The notes under the pieces: generated by a model
Seen by the model: the letters and a program-made list of their open reading frames with translations, nothing else
Database searches by the model: none
Told to the model about the DNA's origin: nothing
Program-made: the position numbers and the translations under genes
Shown: piece by piece, positions 34,863 to 43,084 of the stretch
Position numbering within the stretch: the stretch's first letter is position 1
How the letters are laid out: each line of letters starts with the position of its first letter
NCBI GenBank assembly: GCA_903918315.1
Contig: CAIXEA010000091.1
Span: 47,127-111,126 of the forward strand
Length of the DNA: 64,000 nucleotides
Source of the DNA: an uncultured Acetobacteraceae bacterium
Lineage (GTDB): Bacteria; Pseudomonadota; Alphaproteobacteria; Acetobacterales; Acetobacteraceae
Direction: 5' to 3'

Positions 34863-35156
34863 TTAGGCAAAATGCCGCAGCAGCCAGATCGCGGCGATGC
34901 CGGCGGCCATGGTCAGCGGCAGGCTGCGGGTCAGGCCCGCGACCGCCAGCGCCGCCGTCGCCGCACCCCATTCCTGCCCCCCACCCGCCATCAGTGACAC
35001 CGCGACCAGCGACACGATCAGGCAGCCGGGTAAAGCCCGCAGCCCGCGCGCCCAGGCGCCGTGCTGGGGGATGCGCTGGCCGATGAGGACGCCGGACAGG
35101 CGGATGAGGAAGGTCCCGGCGGTGAGGCCGAGGATGACGGTCCAGGCCTCAGTCAT
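34863..35156 (-). CDS. azlD: AzlD-family branched-chain amino acid exporter subunit
   Basis: A 97-residue membrane protein with three to four hydrophobic segments. It matches AzlD: WTVILGLTAGTFLIRLSGVLIG, LRALPGCLIVSLVAVSLM and LPLTMAAGIAAIWLL. With AzlC it exports branched-chain and related amino acids. Its ATG (35156) overlaps the end of azlC by 8 bp, the usual coupled arrangement. It is the last gene of the aroE-amidohydrolase-azlCD transcription unit. Confidence 0.88.
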   Translation of the reverse strand: MTEAWTVILGLTAGTFLIRLSGVLIGQRIPQHGAWARGLRALPGCLIVSLVAVSLMAGGGQEWGAATAALAVAGLTRSLPLTMAAGIAAIWLLRHFA

Positions 35157-35841
35157 CGCCGTTGATCCCGGCCATGACGGCGCCGGCGACGCCGCCCAGC
35201 ACCAGGCCCCATGACGGCGCCAAACCGAGCCCATGCGTGGCCAGAGTCACCACGCCGAGCGCGGTCAGCCAGGGCAGCAGATCGTCCCGCCCCTTCCAAA
35301 GCGAGCGGGCGATGGCGATGAAGGCGGCGGTGAACGCGAAATCCATGCCGAGCGACTTCGGGTCCGGGATGGAATGGGCGAAGGCAGCGCCGATGACGGT
35401 GCTGGCGCACCAGACTCCCAGTAGGCAGGCCCCGCCGCCCGCCAGATACCAGAACCCCACCGTTCGCCCTTTGGCGCGCTGCGCCAGCATCAGGGCCCAG
35501 TTCTCATCGGTCGTCAGATGCGCCCCCAGCGGAATCTGCCACCAGGGCCGCCCGGCATAGACATCGCGGATGGAGGCCGCCACCAGCAGCAGGCGCAGGT
35601 TCAGCACCAGCCCCGCCACAATCGCCGCCACCGCTCCGGCGCCGGCCAGCACCTGCTGGGTGGCGATGATCTGTGCGCCGCCGGCGAAGACCAGCGCGCC
35701 CATGCCGCCTACCTGCGCGGTGCCGAACCCGGCCTGCGCGGCCAGCAGACCGAAGGCGAGGCCATAGATCGCCACGCCGACCGCCAGCGGCGCGATCTCA
35801 TGCGCGCCGGACCAGGCCTCGTTCAGCCTGGATCGGGCCAT
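35149..35841 (-). CDS. azlC: AzlC-family branched-chain amino acid permease
   Basis: A 230-residue inner-membrane protein with about six to eight hydrophobic helices. AzlC signatures are APLAVGVAIYGLAFGLLA, GALVFAGGAQIIA, LNLRLLLVAASI and LTTDENWAL. It pairs with AzlD in export of branched-chain amino acids. ATG 35841 is immediately adjacent to the stop of the amidohydrolase (35842), indicating one transcript. Confidence 0.9.
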   Translation of the reverse strand: MARSRLNEAWSGAHEIAPLAVGVAIYGLAFGLLAAQAGFGTAQVGGMGALVFAGGAQIIATQQVLAGAGAVAAIVAGLVLNLRLLLVAASIRDVYAGRPWWQIPLGAHLTTDENWALMLAQRAKGRTVGFWYLAGGGACLLGVWCASTVIGAAFAHSIPDPKSLGMDFAFTAAFIAIARSLWKGRDDLLPWLTALGVVTLATHGLGLAPSWGLVLGGVAGAVMAGINGDD

Positions 35842-36675
35842 CTAGCCGGCGCCAAAGCCGAACAGCCGCCGGGGTGTGTCCCATAGCACCGCGCGCCGCA
35901 TCGTTGCGTCCGGCACCAGCGTGTCCATGCGATCCAGCAAGGGACCATAATCGATCCGATCCGGCGCGCGCAGGAACGGCCAGTCCGATCCCCATACGCA
36001 GCGGTCCGGCGTGAAGGCGTCGAGCAGGGCCGCTACAGCGGGTGCGCTATCGTCATAAGGGTAGGATTGGCCGGAGAACTGGCTGAATCCCGACAGCTTC
36101 ACGCTGGCCCGCCCGGCCCGGCCGAGGCCGAGCAACGCCTGAAAGCCCGGCTGCGTCAGCCCGGCCCCCGGCACCGGGCGGCCGCAGTGATCGATAACAA
36201 GTCGAACCATCGATCGCTCGATGGCGGGGAGGAAGAACAGCAGCTCATCCCCCCGCACCTGCAAGTCCAAAATCATGTCCAGGTCGACCATCTTGCGCAA
36301 CAAGTCATCGGTTTTCGCGTAATGACCGACGCCATGAAAGGGGGCATTGAAGGCGACGCCGATAATGCCGCGGGTTTTCAGGCGCGCCAGATCGGATACG
36401 GTGATGTCGTTGGCAACCACCGCGATGCCCTTGAAGCGCCCCGCCCCGCGCGCCATTGCATCCAGCACCGGCGACAGGTCGGTTCCATACCCGGAATTGG
36501 TGCCGACGATCAGCGCATGCTCGACCCCATGGCGATCCATGATGCGCAGCAGGTGCTCAACCGGCGCGATCTCGGCCCCGGCGGGGCGGTATTTCGTGTC
36601 GGCGGCGAATGGAAACCGCGCGGGGTCGATGACATGGCAGTGGCAGTCGATGCGGGGGTGGTCGATGGATGGCAT
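35842..36675 (-). CDS. Amidohydrolase-2 family metal hydrolase
   Basis: A 277-residue TIM-barrel hydrolase of the amidohydrolase-2 (PDC-lactonase/decarboxylase-like) family. The opening DCHCHVIDP gives the HxH metal motif, LVIDHCGRP supplies the next His, VKLSGFSQFSG marks a later strand, and CVWGSDWPFLR carries the conserved catalytic Asp. Members open cyclic lactones such as 2-pyrone-4,6-dicarboxylate or act as decarboxylases. ATG 36675 follows aroE by 9 bp. Association with a shikimate-dehydrogenase-like gene hints at aromatic or quinate-type metabolism (inference). Confidence 0.87.
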   Translation of the reverse strand: MPSIDHPRIDCHCHVIDPARFPFAADTKYRPAGAEIAPVEHLLRIMDRHGVEHALIVGTNSGYGTDLSPVLDAMARGAGRFKGIAVVANDITVSDLARLKTRGIIGVAFNAPFHGVGHYAKTDDLLRKMVDLDMILDLQVRGDELLFFLPAIERSMVRLVIDHCGRPVPGAGLTQPGFQALLGLGRAGRASVKLSGFSQFSGQSYPYDDSAPAVAALLDAFTPDRCVWGSDWPFLRAPDRIDYGPLLDRMDTLVPDATMRRAVLWDTPRRLFGFGAG

Positions 36676-36684
36676 AATTCGGCC

Positions 36685-37530
36685 TCAGAATGTTGCCGCG
36701 ACCGCCTTCAGCAAGGCCGGCGTGATATCCGGGCGCACCCCGAACCAGGCCTCAAAGGCCAGCCGCGCCTGGTTCAGCAGCAGGCCTAGGCCGTTGACCG
36801 TCAGATTGCCCCGTTCCCGCGCGGCGGCCAGGAACGGGGTTTCGAGCGGGGTGTAAATCAGATCGGCGACGATGGTCTGGCCCGGCAGGCGGGTCAACGT
36901 CACGTCAAGCGCGGGCTTGCCGACGAAACCCCGGTCGGTGGTGTTGACCAGCAGGGCGGCGTCGCCTGGCAGGTCATTGCGCTGCGCCCAGGGCAGCGCG
37001 GTCATAGGGGCGGATCCCATCGCGGCGGCCAGTTCGCTGGCCCGCTCCGGCGTGCGGTTGGTGATGCGGATGTCCGTCGCGCCATGCTCTAACAGGGCCA
37101 CGACCACGGCCCGCGCGGCGGCGCCCGCCCCCAGGATCACGATCGGCCCCGCATCCGCCCGCCAGCCGGGGCGGGCATCGGCGATGCTTTGCACGAAGCC
37201 CACGCCATCATTGTTGAACCCGCGCAGGGTCCCATCCGCCTGCACGACGATGGTGTTCACGGCGCCGATGCGTTGCGCCATCGGGTCGATCTGGTCGAGC
37301 AGCGGCATGACCGCCTGCTTGTGCGGCATGGTCACATTGCAGCCTCGGAAGCCCAGGGGGGCAAAGCCGCGCAAAGCACGCTCCAATTGCGCGTCCTGCA
37401 CGGGCAACATGACATAGCGGCCGACGATGCCGTGCTGGTTGAGCCAGAAGTTCTGGATCACCGGTGAGCGGGACTGCGCCACCGGCCAGCCCAGAATGCC
37501 TGCGAGGGCAAAGGCGTTGGGTTGGGACAT
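36685..37530 (-). CDS. aroE: Shikimate dehydrogenase
   Basis: A 281-residue NADPH-dependent enzyme reducing 3-dehydroshikimate to shikimate. The substrate site is AQSRSPVIQNFWL and NVTMPHKQA with catalytic Lys, paired with Asp in GFNNDGVGF. The nucleotide-binding loop is ILGAGAAARAVV, followed by ITNRTPERA. The NRT motif, with Arg and Thr, fits NADP(H). It is the first gene of a minus-strand unit with the amidohydrolase and azlCD, unusual for the housekeeping copy. A catabolic quinate/shikimate role is possible, or it may be the only aroE in the genome. Confidence 0.9.
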   Translation of the reverse strand: MSQPNAFALAGILGWPVAQSRSPVIQNFWLNQHGIVGRYVMLPVQDAQLERALRGFAPLGFRGCNVTMPHKQAVMPLLDQIDPMAQRIGAVNTIVVQADGTLRGFNNDGVGFVQSIADARPGWRADAGPIVILGAGAAARAVVVALLEHGATDIRITNRTPERASELAAAMGSAPMTALPWAQRNDLPGDAALLVNTTDRGFVGKPALDVTLTRLPGQTIVADLIYTPLETPFLAAARERGNLTVNGLGLLLNQARLAFEAWFGVRPDITPALLKAVAATF

Positions 37531-37676
37531 GGCAGGACTCCTGAAGGATGGGACGGACGGGGAGGGGGTTATGCCTCAGCCGCGATTTTTGTCACCCCAC
37601 GTCGGGATGGGTCTGCGTTGACCCCATCCCACCCGCCGCTTAGCGTCGCTCCGGTTTTGATAAGGATGCGAATGAG

Positions 37677-38360
37677 ATGGCCAATCAACTGAAGGCTCGC
37701 CTCGCGGCGGGGAAGGCGGCGGTCAACGCCTGGCTTGCAATTCCCTCGGGCTTTTCGGCCGAGGTGATGGCGCAGTGCGGCTGGGATAGTGTGACCGTCG
37801 ACATCCAGCATGGGGTGCAGGACTACCAGTCCATGATCCAGTGCTTCCAGGCGATGGACAAATACCCGATCACTCCGCTGGTCCGCGTGCCCTGGAACGA
37901 GCCAGGCATTATCGGCAAGGTACTCGATGGCGGCGCCTGGGGCGTGATCTGCCCGATGATCAACAACGCCGCGGAGGCCAAGGCGCTGGCGGATGCGTGC
38001 CTGTATCCGCCGATGGGCAAGCGCAGCAACGGACCGATCCGCGCGGCGGCGTATGGGGAGAATAGCCCATATCAGGGGATGGCGAACAGCGAAGTGCTGA
38101 TCATCCCGATGATCGAAACCCGCGAAGGGATCGACAATATCGATGAGATCCTCAGCGTTCCCGGTATTTCCGGCATCTATATCGGGCCCTCGGACATGGG
38201 CCTGTCGCTGGGCATGATCCCGACGCTGGACCGGGAGGAGCCGGTGATCCTCGATATCTACACCAAGCTGATCGCGTCGTGCCGTAAGCATGGCAAGTTC
38301 GCGGGCCTGCATAATGCGACCGGGGTGTTCCGGAAAGACGCGGGGGCGATCGCGGGCTGA
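37677..38360 (+). CDS. HpcH/HpaI-family aldolase, short at the C-terminus
   Basis: A 227-residue class II pyruvate-type aldolase. Motifs are GWDSVTVDIQHG (metal and base region), PLVRVPWNEPGIIGKVLDGGAWGVICPMINNAAEA (catalytic Arg; Glu metal ligand) and IPMIETREGIDNIDEIL...GIYIGPSDMGLSLG. It should cleave 2-keto-3-deoxy acids to pyruvate plus an aldehyde. The protein stops at KFAGLHNATGVFRKDAGAIAG, about 30 residues short of its paralog at 63071, which has a further strand-helix unit. The palindromic repeat at 38447 begins 87 bp after the stop. It may be truncated but still foldable. The next gene is an altronate-dehydratase-like enzyme. Confidence 0.8.
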   Translation: MANQLKARLAAGKAAVNAWLAIPSGFSAEVMAQCGWDSVTVDIQHGVQDYQSMIQCFQAMDKYPITPLVRVPWNEPGIIGKVLDGGAWGVICPMINNAAEAKALADACLYPPMGKRSNGPIRAAAYGENSPYQGMANSEVLIIPMIETREGIDNIDEILSVPGISGIYIGPSDMGLSLGMIPTLDREEPVILDIYTKLIASCRKHGKFAGLHNATGVFRKDAGAIAG

Positions 38361-38446
38361 CAGTGCCGGGGTTCGTTCCGGGTATGTGGTAAGAAATTAT
38401 CACTGAACCGCGGTCTGTGCGGGATCGCGGATCGCGGATCGCCTCG

Positions 38447-38603
38447 GCACGAAGGGCAGGAAGACGATAACGCCACGAAGCCGTGCCAGACCGCATTTCG
38501 ATCCCTGTGTGTATCGACGATGCTTGAAATACCCCCTGGATCGGCGCAAAATCTTTAGCGCTGACACGGCTTCGTGGCGTTATCGTCTTCGTGCGCTTCG
38601 TGC
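38447..38603. repeat. Palindromic element copy A (43-bp inverted arms, 71-bp loop)
   Basis: The left arm 38447-38489 and right arm 38561-38603 are reverse complements at 40 of 43 positions, including 26 consecutive perfect pairs. The arms contain ACGAAG and CTTCGT motifs in short periodic spacing. Similarity with copy B (42774-42867) continues about 35 bases past the right arm (GAAATG...GCACAGGCCGAT). It looks like a non-autonomous repeat, MITE- or REP-like; no transposase or target duplication is evident. Confidence 0.75.
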
Positions 38604-38696
38604 GAAATGAAGCCATGAAAATCGCACAGGCCGATATGCGCCAGACTCGCTGATGCGCGCCGCGTTGCGCCGCAGTCGTCCAATATCGAAAACGAC

Positions 38697-38867
38697 ATGG
38701 TTGCCGCGATGCTGACCTTCAATCGCTGCTGCGTGTGCGTCAATTTCGACGGCAAGGCCTTTAGGCATGCCGTAGCGGCCTGGCTGGGACAGCCCACCGA
38801 TAGCAGCGCCGGCGATGCCCTGTTTTTCGACCCCTATCACGGCGAATACCGGTTTGAAAAAAGCTGA
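38697..38867 (+). CDS. Possible small ORF, unknown
   Basis: Fifty-six codons from ATG 38697. The translation (MVAAMLTFNRCCVCVNFDG... GDALFFDPYHGEYRFEKS) has a protein-like mix with aromatic and acidic residues, and the frame is open back to 38619. No Shine-Dalgarno is clear and no family is recognised. It may be a remnant of a longer gene cut by the palindromic element. Confidence 0.25.
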   Translation: MVAAMLTFNRCCVCVNFDGKAFRHAVAAWLGQPTDSSAGDALFFDPYHGEYRFEKS

Positions 38868-38975
38868 TTTCTTCGCCTTCTTCCCGGCGTGCCATCATCG
38901 CGCCGCTCGCCGCCGGCCGTTGGCGTTCCCCTGACTGCAAGCTAAGAAGGGGGACCTCAGATTCAGGACACATTC

Positions 38976-40499
38976 ATGGCCCCGCCCCCCGTCATCCGCC
39001 TCCACGCCGAAGACAGCGTGGTCATCGCCCGTGCCACATTGCTGCCCGGTGCGCCGGTCGCGGATAACGTGCGCTCCCTCGATCGCGTCCCCGCCGGCCA
39101 TAAGGTCGCGGTGCGGGCCATTGCGAAAGGCGAAGCCATCCGCCGCTACGGGCAGATCATCGGGTTTGCCTCATCGCAGATCGCGCCTGGCCAGCATGTG
39201 CATACCCATAACTGTGAGATGGGGGATTTCGCCAAGGATTATGCCTATGGCGTGGACGCGAAACCCACCGACTACTTCGACCCGCCGGCGACCTTCCAGG
39301 GCATCGTTCGTCCCGACGGCCGCGTCGCGACGCGGAACTATATCGGCATCCTCACCAGCGTGAACTGTTCCGCCCATGTGGCGCAGGTGGTGGCCGACAT
39401 GTACCGCCGCAACCCGTTGACCGGGCACGACCCGCTGGAGGGATTTCCCAATGTCGATGGCGTCGTCGCGCTGACCCACAAGACTGGCTGCGGCATGACG
39501 CAGGATGAACCCCTGCGAGTGCTGCGCCGGACGCTGGCCGGCTACGCGCGGCACGCCAATTTCTCCCATGTCATCGTCCTGGGCCTCGGCTGTGAGGTCA
39601 ATCAGATCGGCGGACTGATGGAAGAGCAGCGACTGGCCGGGCGGCTGCGCGGGCTCGATATCCAGACCATGGGCGGCAGCCGCAAGACCGTCGCCGCCGG
39701 GGTGGATTTCGTCAAAGAGGTCCTGGCCGAGGCCAATCAGGTCAGCCGCACCACGGTGCCCGTTAGCGCGCTGACAGTGGCGCTGCAATGCGGCGGCTCG
39801 GACGGGTATTCTGGTATCTCTGCCAACCCGGCCCTCGGCGCGGCAAGTGATCTGATCGTGCGCCATGGCGGCTCGGTCATTCTGTCGGAAACGCCGGAAA
39901 CCTATGGTGCTGAACACCTGTTCACTCGCCGGGCGGTGTCCCCCGAAGTGGGCGAAAAACTCGTCGGCCTGATGCGCTGGTGGGAAGAATACACCGAACG
40001 CGAGGGGGCGGAGATGAATGCCAACCCCTCACCCGGCAACAAGGCGGGCGGGCTCACGACCATCCTGGAAAAATCGCTGGGCGCGATGGCAAAGGCGGGC
40101 TCCACCAACCTGGTCGATGTCGTGCGCTACGCCGAAGAGGTCAAAGCCCGCGGCTTTGTGTTCATGGACACGCCGGGCTATGACCCCGTCTCCGCCACTG
40201 GACAGGTCGCGGGCGGGGCCAATCTGGTTTGCTTCACCACCGGCCGCGGCAGCGTGTTCGGTTGCAAGCCGGCCCCATCGATCAAGCTGGCAACCAACAC
40301 GCCGATGTTCAAGCACATCGAGGACGATATGGATGTGAATTGTGGCACCGTCGTCGATGGCGACGAAAGCGTACAGGAATGCGGCGTCCGTATCTTCGAC
40401 CTGATCCTGCGCGTGGCGTCCGGCGAGCAGACCAAGAGTGAGGCGTTTGACTTCGGTTCCGCCGAATTCGCACCCTGGGTGCTCGGCGCGACCATGTGA
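38976..40499 (+). CDS. UxaA-family altronate/galactarate-type dehydratase
   Basis: A 507-residue fused dehydratase. The N-terminal SAF-like domain (about 1-90; GHKVAVRAIAKGEAIRRYGQIIGFA, HVHTHN) precedes the large UxaA catalytic domain (about 105-507) with NYIGILTSVNCS, HKTGCGM, LGLGCEVNQI, LQCGGSDGYSGISANPALG, NPSPGNKAGGLTTILEKSLG and TTGRGSVFGCKPAPSIKLATN. The enzyme removes water from a sugar acid to give a 2-keto-3-deoxy acid, Fe2+/Mn2+ dependent. Placed after an HpcH/HpaI aldolase, it suggests a sugar-acid dehydration/cleavage pair. ATG 38976 chosen; substrate unknown. Confidence 0.9.
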   Translation: MAPPPVIRLHAEDSVVIARATLLPGAPVADNVRSLDRVPAGHKVAVRAIAKGEAIRRYGQIIGFASSQIAPGQHVHTHNCEMGDFAKDYAYGVDAKPTDYFDPPATFQGIVRPDGRVATRNYIGILTSVNCSAHVAQVVADMYRRNPLTGHDPLEGFPNVDGVVALTHKTGCGMTQDEPLRVLRRTLAGYARHANFSHVIVLGLGCEVNQIGGLMEEQRLAGRLRGLDIQTMGGSRKTVAAGVDFVKEVLAEANQVSRTTVPVSALTVALQCGGSDGYSGISANPALGAASDLIVRHGGSVILSETPETYGAEHLFTRRAVSPEVGEKLVGLMRWWEEYTEREGAEMNANPSPGNKAGGLTTILEKSLGAMAKAGSTNLVDVVRYAEEVKARGFVFMDTPGYDPVSATGQVAGGANLVCFTTGRGSVFGCKPAPSIKLATNTPMFKHIEDDMDVNCGTVVDGDESVQECGVRIFDLILRVASGEQTKSEAFDFGSAEFAPWVLGATM

Positions 40500-40598
40500 G
40501 GCGGGCGCTGGCGGGATTTCCCTCCGCTTCCGTCACCGGCTAAGATTGCTTCCAGATTCGGAGGGGAAAGCCCCCCGCACGGCATTCTGGAGGGAACA

Positions 40599-41801
40599 AT
40601 GGACTACAGCGCGGCCTTCGCCGGCCTGAAAGTGATCGACCTGAGCGGCGGGGTCGCGGGCCCATCCTGCGCCATGATGATGGCGCAGCACGGCGCGGAT
40701 GTGATCAAGATCGAAACGCCGCATAATGGTGGCGACTGGTCGCGCATTCTCGGCCGAACCTACGGCGATCATTCGGCGTTTTCTTTCTATGGCACCCTGG
40801 GCAAGCGGGCCTTGGCGCTCGATCTGAAGACTCAGGAGGGCAAGGACGTCCTGTGGCGCCTGATCCAGGGCGCGGACGTGTTCATCGAAGGCTTCAAGCC
40901 CGGCACCATTCAGCGCTATGGCTTCGGCTACGACGCCGTCAGCGCCAAGGAGCCGGGGATCATCTATTACTCCATCTCCGGCTTCGGTCAGACCGGTCCG
41001 CTGGCAGCGCGCCCCGCGATGGACCCGGTGCTGCAGGCCTTCATCGGCATCGTGACTGAAAACAAGGGCGAGCACGACAACCACCCGCACCGCATCGCGA
41101 TCTCTTTGATTGATATGTTCAGCGGCCTGCTGGGATTCCAGGCAATCGCGACGTCCCTTTATGTGAGGCGCGAGCAGAAGGAAAAGCAGGGCCGCTTCAT
41201 CGAACTCAGCCTGATGCATGGCGGGGCGATGCTGTCGGTGATCCGCCTGATCGCCAACTACCTGGAACGCGGCACGGCGCAGCGGACCAGCATGCCAAAT
41301 GGGGTGTTCAACACTTCCAACGGCCAGATTAACATCACCATGGTGCGGCCCACGGACTGGCGTCCGTTCTGCGAATCCATCGAGCGGATGGACCTGCACG
41401 ACGACCCTCGCTTCAACACCCATAAAGGCCGCGGCGACAATCTGGACGCGCTGCTGGACCTGATCCGGCCGGTGATCAAATCGCGCAGCACGGAATGGCT
41501 GAGCGAACGCCTGACCGCGCGCGGCATCATGAACGGGCGGGTCAACAGTTACGAGGAATTCCTGAAGGAAGAGCAGGTCGCGGCCACCGGGATCATGGCC
41601 TGGCTGGCACAGCCCGGCATCGCGGAGCTGGTACCCATGCCCAATATTCCCGGCCTGCCGCCGCTGCAAAGTGGCACCAAACGCGCCCATGCGCCGCGGG
41701 TTGGGGAACACTCGGTCGATGTGCTGTCCGAGCATGGGTATAACGAGGCGGAGATCGCCGATATGATCCGGCGCCAGGTCATCGGCGTGCCGAAGGATTG
41801 A
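40599..41801 (+). CDS. Class III (CaiB/BaiF) CoA transferase
   Basis: A 400-residue family III CoA transferase, second in the window. Signatures are LKVIDLSGGVAGPSCAMMMAQHGADVIKIE, GKRALALDLKTQEG, FIEGFKPGTIQRYGFGYD, ISGFGQTGPLAARPAMDPVLQA (catalytic Asp in AMDPVLQ) and LSERLTARGIMNGRVNSYEE. It exchanges CoA between carboxylic acids. A good GGAGGG precedes ATG 40599. It is on the same strand as the UxaA enzyme with a 99-bp gap. Confidence 0.92.
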   Translation: MDYSAAFAGLKVIDLSGGVAGPSCAMMMAQHGADVIKIETPHNGGDWSRILGRTYGDHSAFSFYGTLGKRALALDLKTQEGKDVLWRLIQGADVFIEGFKPGTIQRYGFGYDAVSAKEPGIIYYSISGFGQTGPLAARPAMDPVLQAFIGIVTENKGEHDNHPHRIAISLIDMFSGLLGFQAIATSLYVRREQKEKQGRFIELSLMHGGAMLSVIRLIANYLERGTAQRTSMPNGVFNTSNGQINITMVRPTDWRPFCESIERMDLHDDPRFNTHKGRGDNLDALLDLIRPVIKSRSTEWLSERLTARGIMNGRVNSYEEFLKEEQVAATGIMAWLAQPGIAELVPMPNIPGLPPLQSGTKRAHAPRVGEHSVDVLSEHGYNEAEIADMIRRQVIGVPKD

Positions 41802-41871
41802 CGCCGGACGGATAGCCAGGCTTCGGCAGGGTTGGGTCCACAATGGCCCCCCCCCGCCGAAGCCGCGTGTT

Positions 41872-42564
41872 TCAGGCGCGCGCGCGACGGCGCCAGCCCA
41901 GAAGACCCATCAGACCCGTGCCCAACACAGCCAGCGTCCCCGGCTCTGGCGCCGCCGCGCTGATACCCGCGAACGTGCCACCCGAGAGCGGAGTGCCGCG
42001 TGCGTCGACAATGGCGATGCCGTAGGTCTGGGTGCCCGGGCCGAACAAATCCCCATCGCCCCAGAAGTCGACGGTGTCGCCATTATCGAGTGTGAAGGCT
42101 ACTCCGTAATCATCCACAAAGGTTCCGGCGAACGGGAACCCGGTGCAATCCACGGGCGATCCGTTCGGGAAATACAAATTGTTGTAGCTTAAACCGCTGG
42201 GCGACAGGAAACTCAGGCTCGACGGGATCAGCGGATCGAACGTCGGATCCCGCGGCAGCGCCGGGCTGATCGGCACGATCGAAACGATCGTCGCATTCGT
42301 GATGCCGTCAACGAAGTCGGAAAACGCCCCGGATATGCCGGTAATCGCCAGAGCACCCACGGGATCGGTCCGGCAAACGTTGTTTCCGGGTTGCCCACAA
42401 TTGGGGTCGGGATCGATCGGGGCGGTGTTCGGCCCAACGGTCAATGCCCCGTTGGCGGTGAAGCCCGCCCCATCCAGCCAAAAGCTGACAACACCCGCAG
42501 CGGCGTTGTGGCTCAGTCCTGTCATACCCACGACGGCAGCCGCGGCTAAGAGATATTTTTTCAT
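41872..42564 (-). CDS. PEP-CTERM-sorted exported protein
   Basis: A 230-residue secreted protein. The signal peptide MKKYLLAAAAVVGMTGLSHNAAA is followed by a beta-rich mature domain (about 24-200) with conserved-looking YNNLYFPNGSPVDCTGFPFAG and VDDYGVAFTLDNGDTVDFWGDG. The C-terminus has APEPGT, a hydrophobic helix and WRRRARA, a PEP-CTERM sorting signal. An exosortase is required for anchoring but none is in the window. The middle resembles other small PEP-CTERM proteins; no enzymatic function is apparent. ATG 42564. Confidence 0.85.
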   Translation of the reverse strand: MKKYLLAAAAVVGMTGLSHNAAAGVVSFWLDGAGFTANGALTVGPNTAPIDPDPNCGQPGNNVCRTDPVGALAITGISGAFSDFVDGITNATIVSIVPISPALPRDPTFDPLIPSSLSFLSPSGLSYNNLYFPNGSPVDCTGFPFAGTFVDDYGVAFTLDNGDTVDFWGDGDLFGPGTQTYGIAIVDARGTPLSGGTFAGISAAAPEPGTLAVLGTGLMGLLGWRRRARA

Positions 42565-43084
42565 TCGGCATTATCCTTATTTAACAAATTTCAATTCTGA
42601 ATCTTTGTGACGTTGACCGTTACGAACACCCAGAACGCATCGAACTCGCTTCCCCAGCGAGATGACGATGAACATAGCCAGACAACCCGGCCGGCTGCAA
42701 TCGGTGGGATCCGTGAATTCAGCGCCTTTGGCGTCATGACCGGACCGCCTGTGCCGTCTCGCGGTCCGTCTTGGCACGAAGGGCAGGAAGGCAGTAAAGC
42801 CACGAAGCCCTGCCACACGGCGCTTCGGCATGACTTCGTGACTCTTTCGTCTTCGTGTCCTTCGTGCGAAATGCGGCCATCACGACCGCACAAGCCGATG
42901 CTCCGGGGATCACGCGCCAGCCACAAGCCCCGGTTTTGATTGACGCCGCCGACCGCGGCCGTCATGCCCGCCGGGCTGACCACCGTCCTGCCCAAGGGCG
43001 GCTCCCGCTCGATCGACAACCCGCTGGAAAGCCGCCGCGTCGGGATATACATCGACCCGCGTTGAGACAAAGAAGGACAAGCTC
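42565..43084. other. Intergenic stretch with palindromic repeat B
   Basis: About 520 bp between the divergently placed PEP-CTERM gene and the AidB-like gene. It contains the second palindromic element (42774-42867) and, near its right end, a 33-codon frame (42964-43065; ends ESRRVGIYIDPR) that may be the tail of a lost gene. Longer open frames on the minus strand simply translate the repeat. Confidence 0.5.
42774..42867. repeat. Palindromic element copy B (41-bp inverted arms, 12-bp loop)
   Basis: Arms 42774-42814 and 42827-42867 are reverse complements at 31 of 41 positions. The left arm shares its first 17 bases with the left arm of copy A. The loop is 12 bp against 71 bp in copy A. Sequence after the right arm (GAAATGCGGCCATC...GCACAAGCCGATG) also matches copy A. 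Same orientation as copy A, 4.3 kb away. Confidence 0.72.

Larger units (their letters stand above)
38361..38975. other. Intergenic stretch with palindromic repeat A
   Basis: About 615 bp. The left third is the palindromic element (38447-38603). Similarity to the second copy of the element extends from about 38404 to about 38640. To its right a short plus-strand frame (38697-38867) reads as plausible protein but has no known family. The final 100 bp should hold the promoter of the UxaA-type gene; I see no strong consensus. Confidence 0.5.

Noticed and set aside
42591..43070. 159-codon minus-strand frame containing SHEGHEDE
   Set aside because: It translates the palindromic repeat; the same peptide flavour appears in copy A (SHEAHEDD), showing it derives from the repeat and not from a gene.
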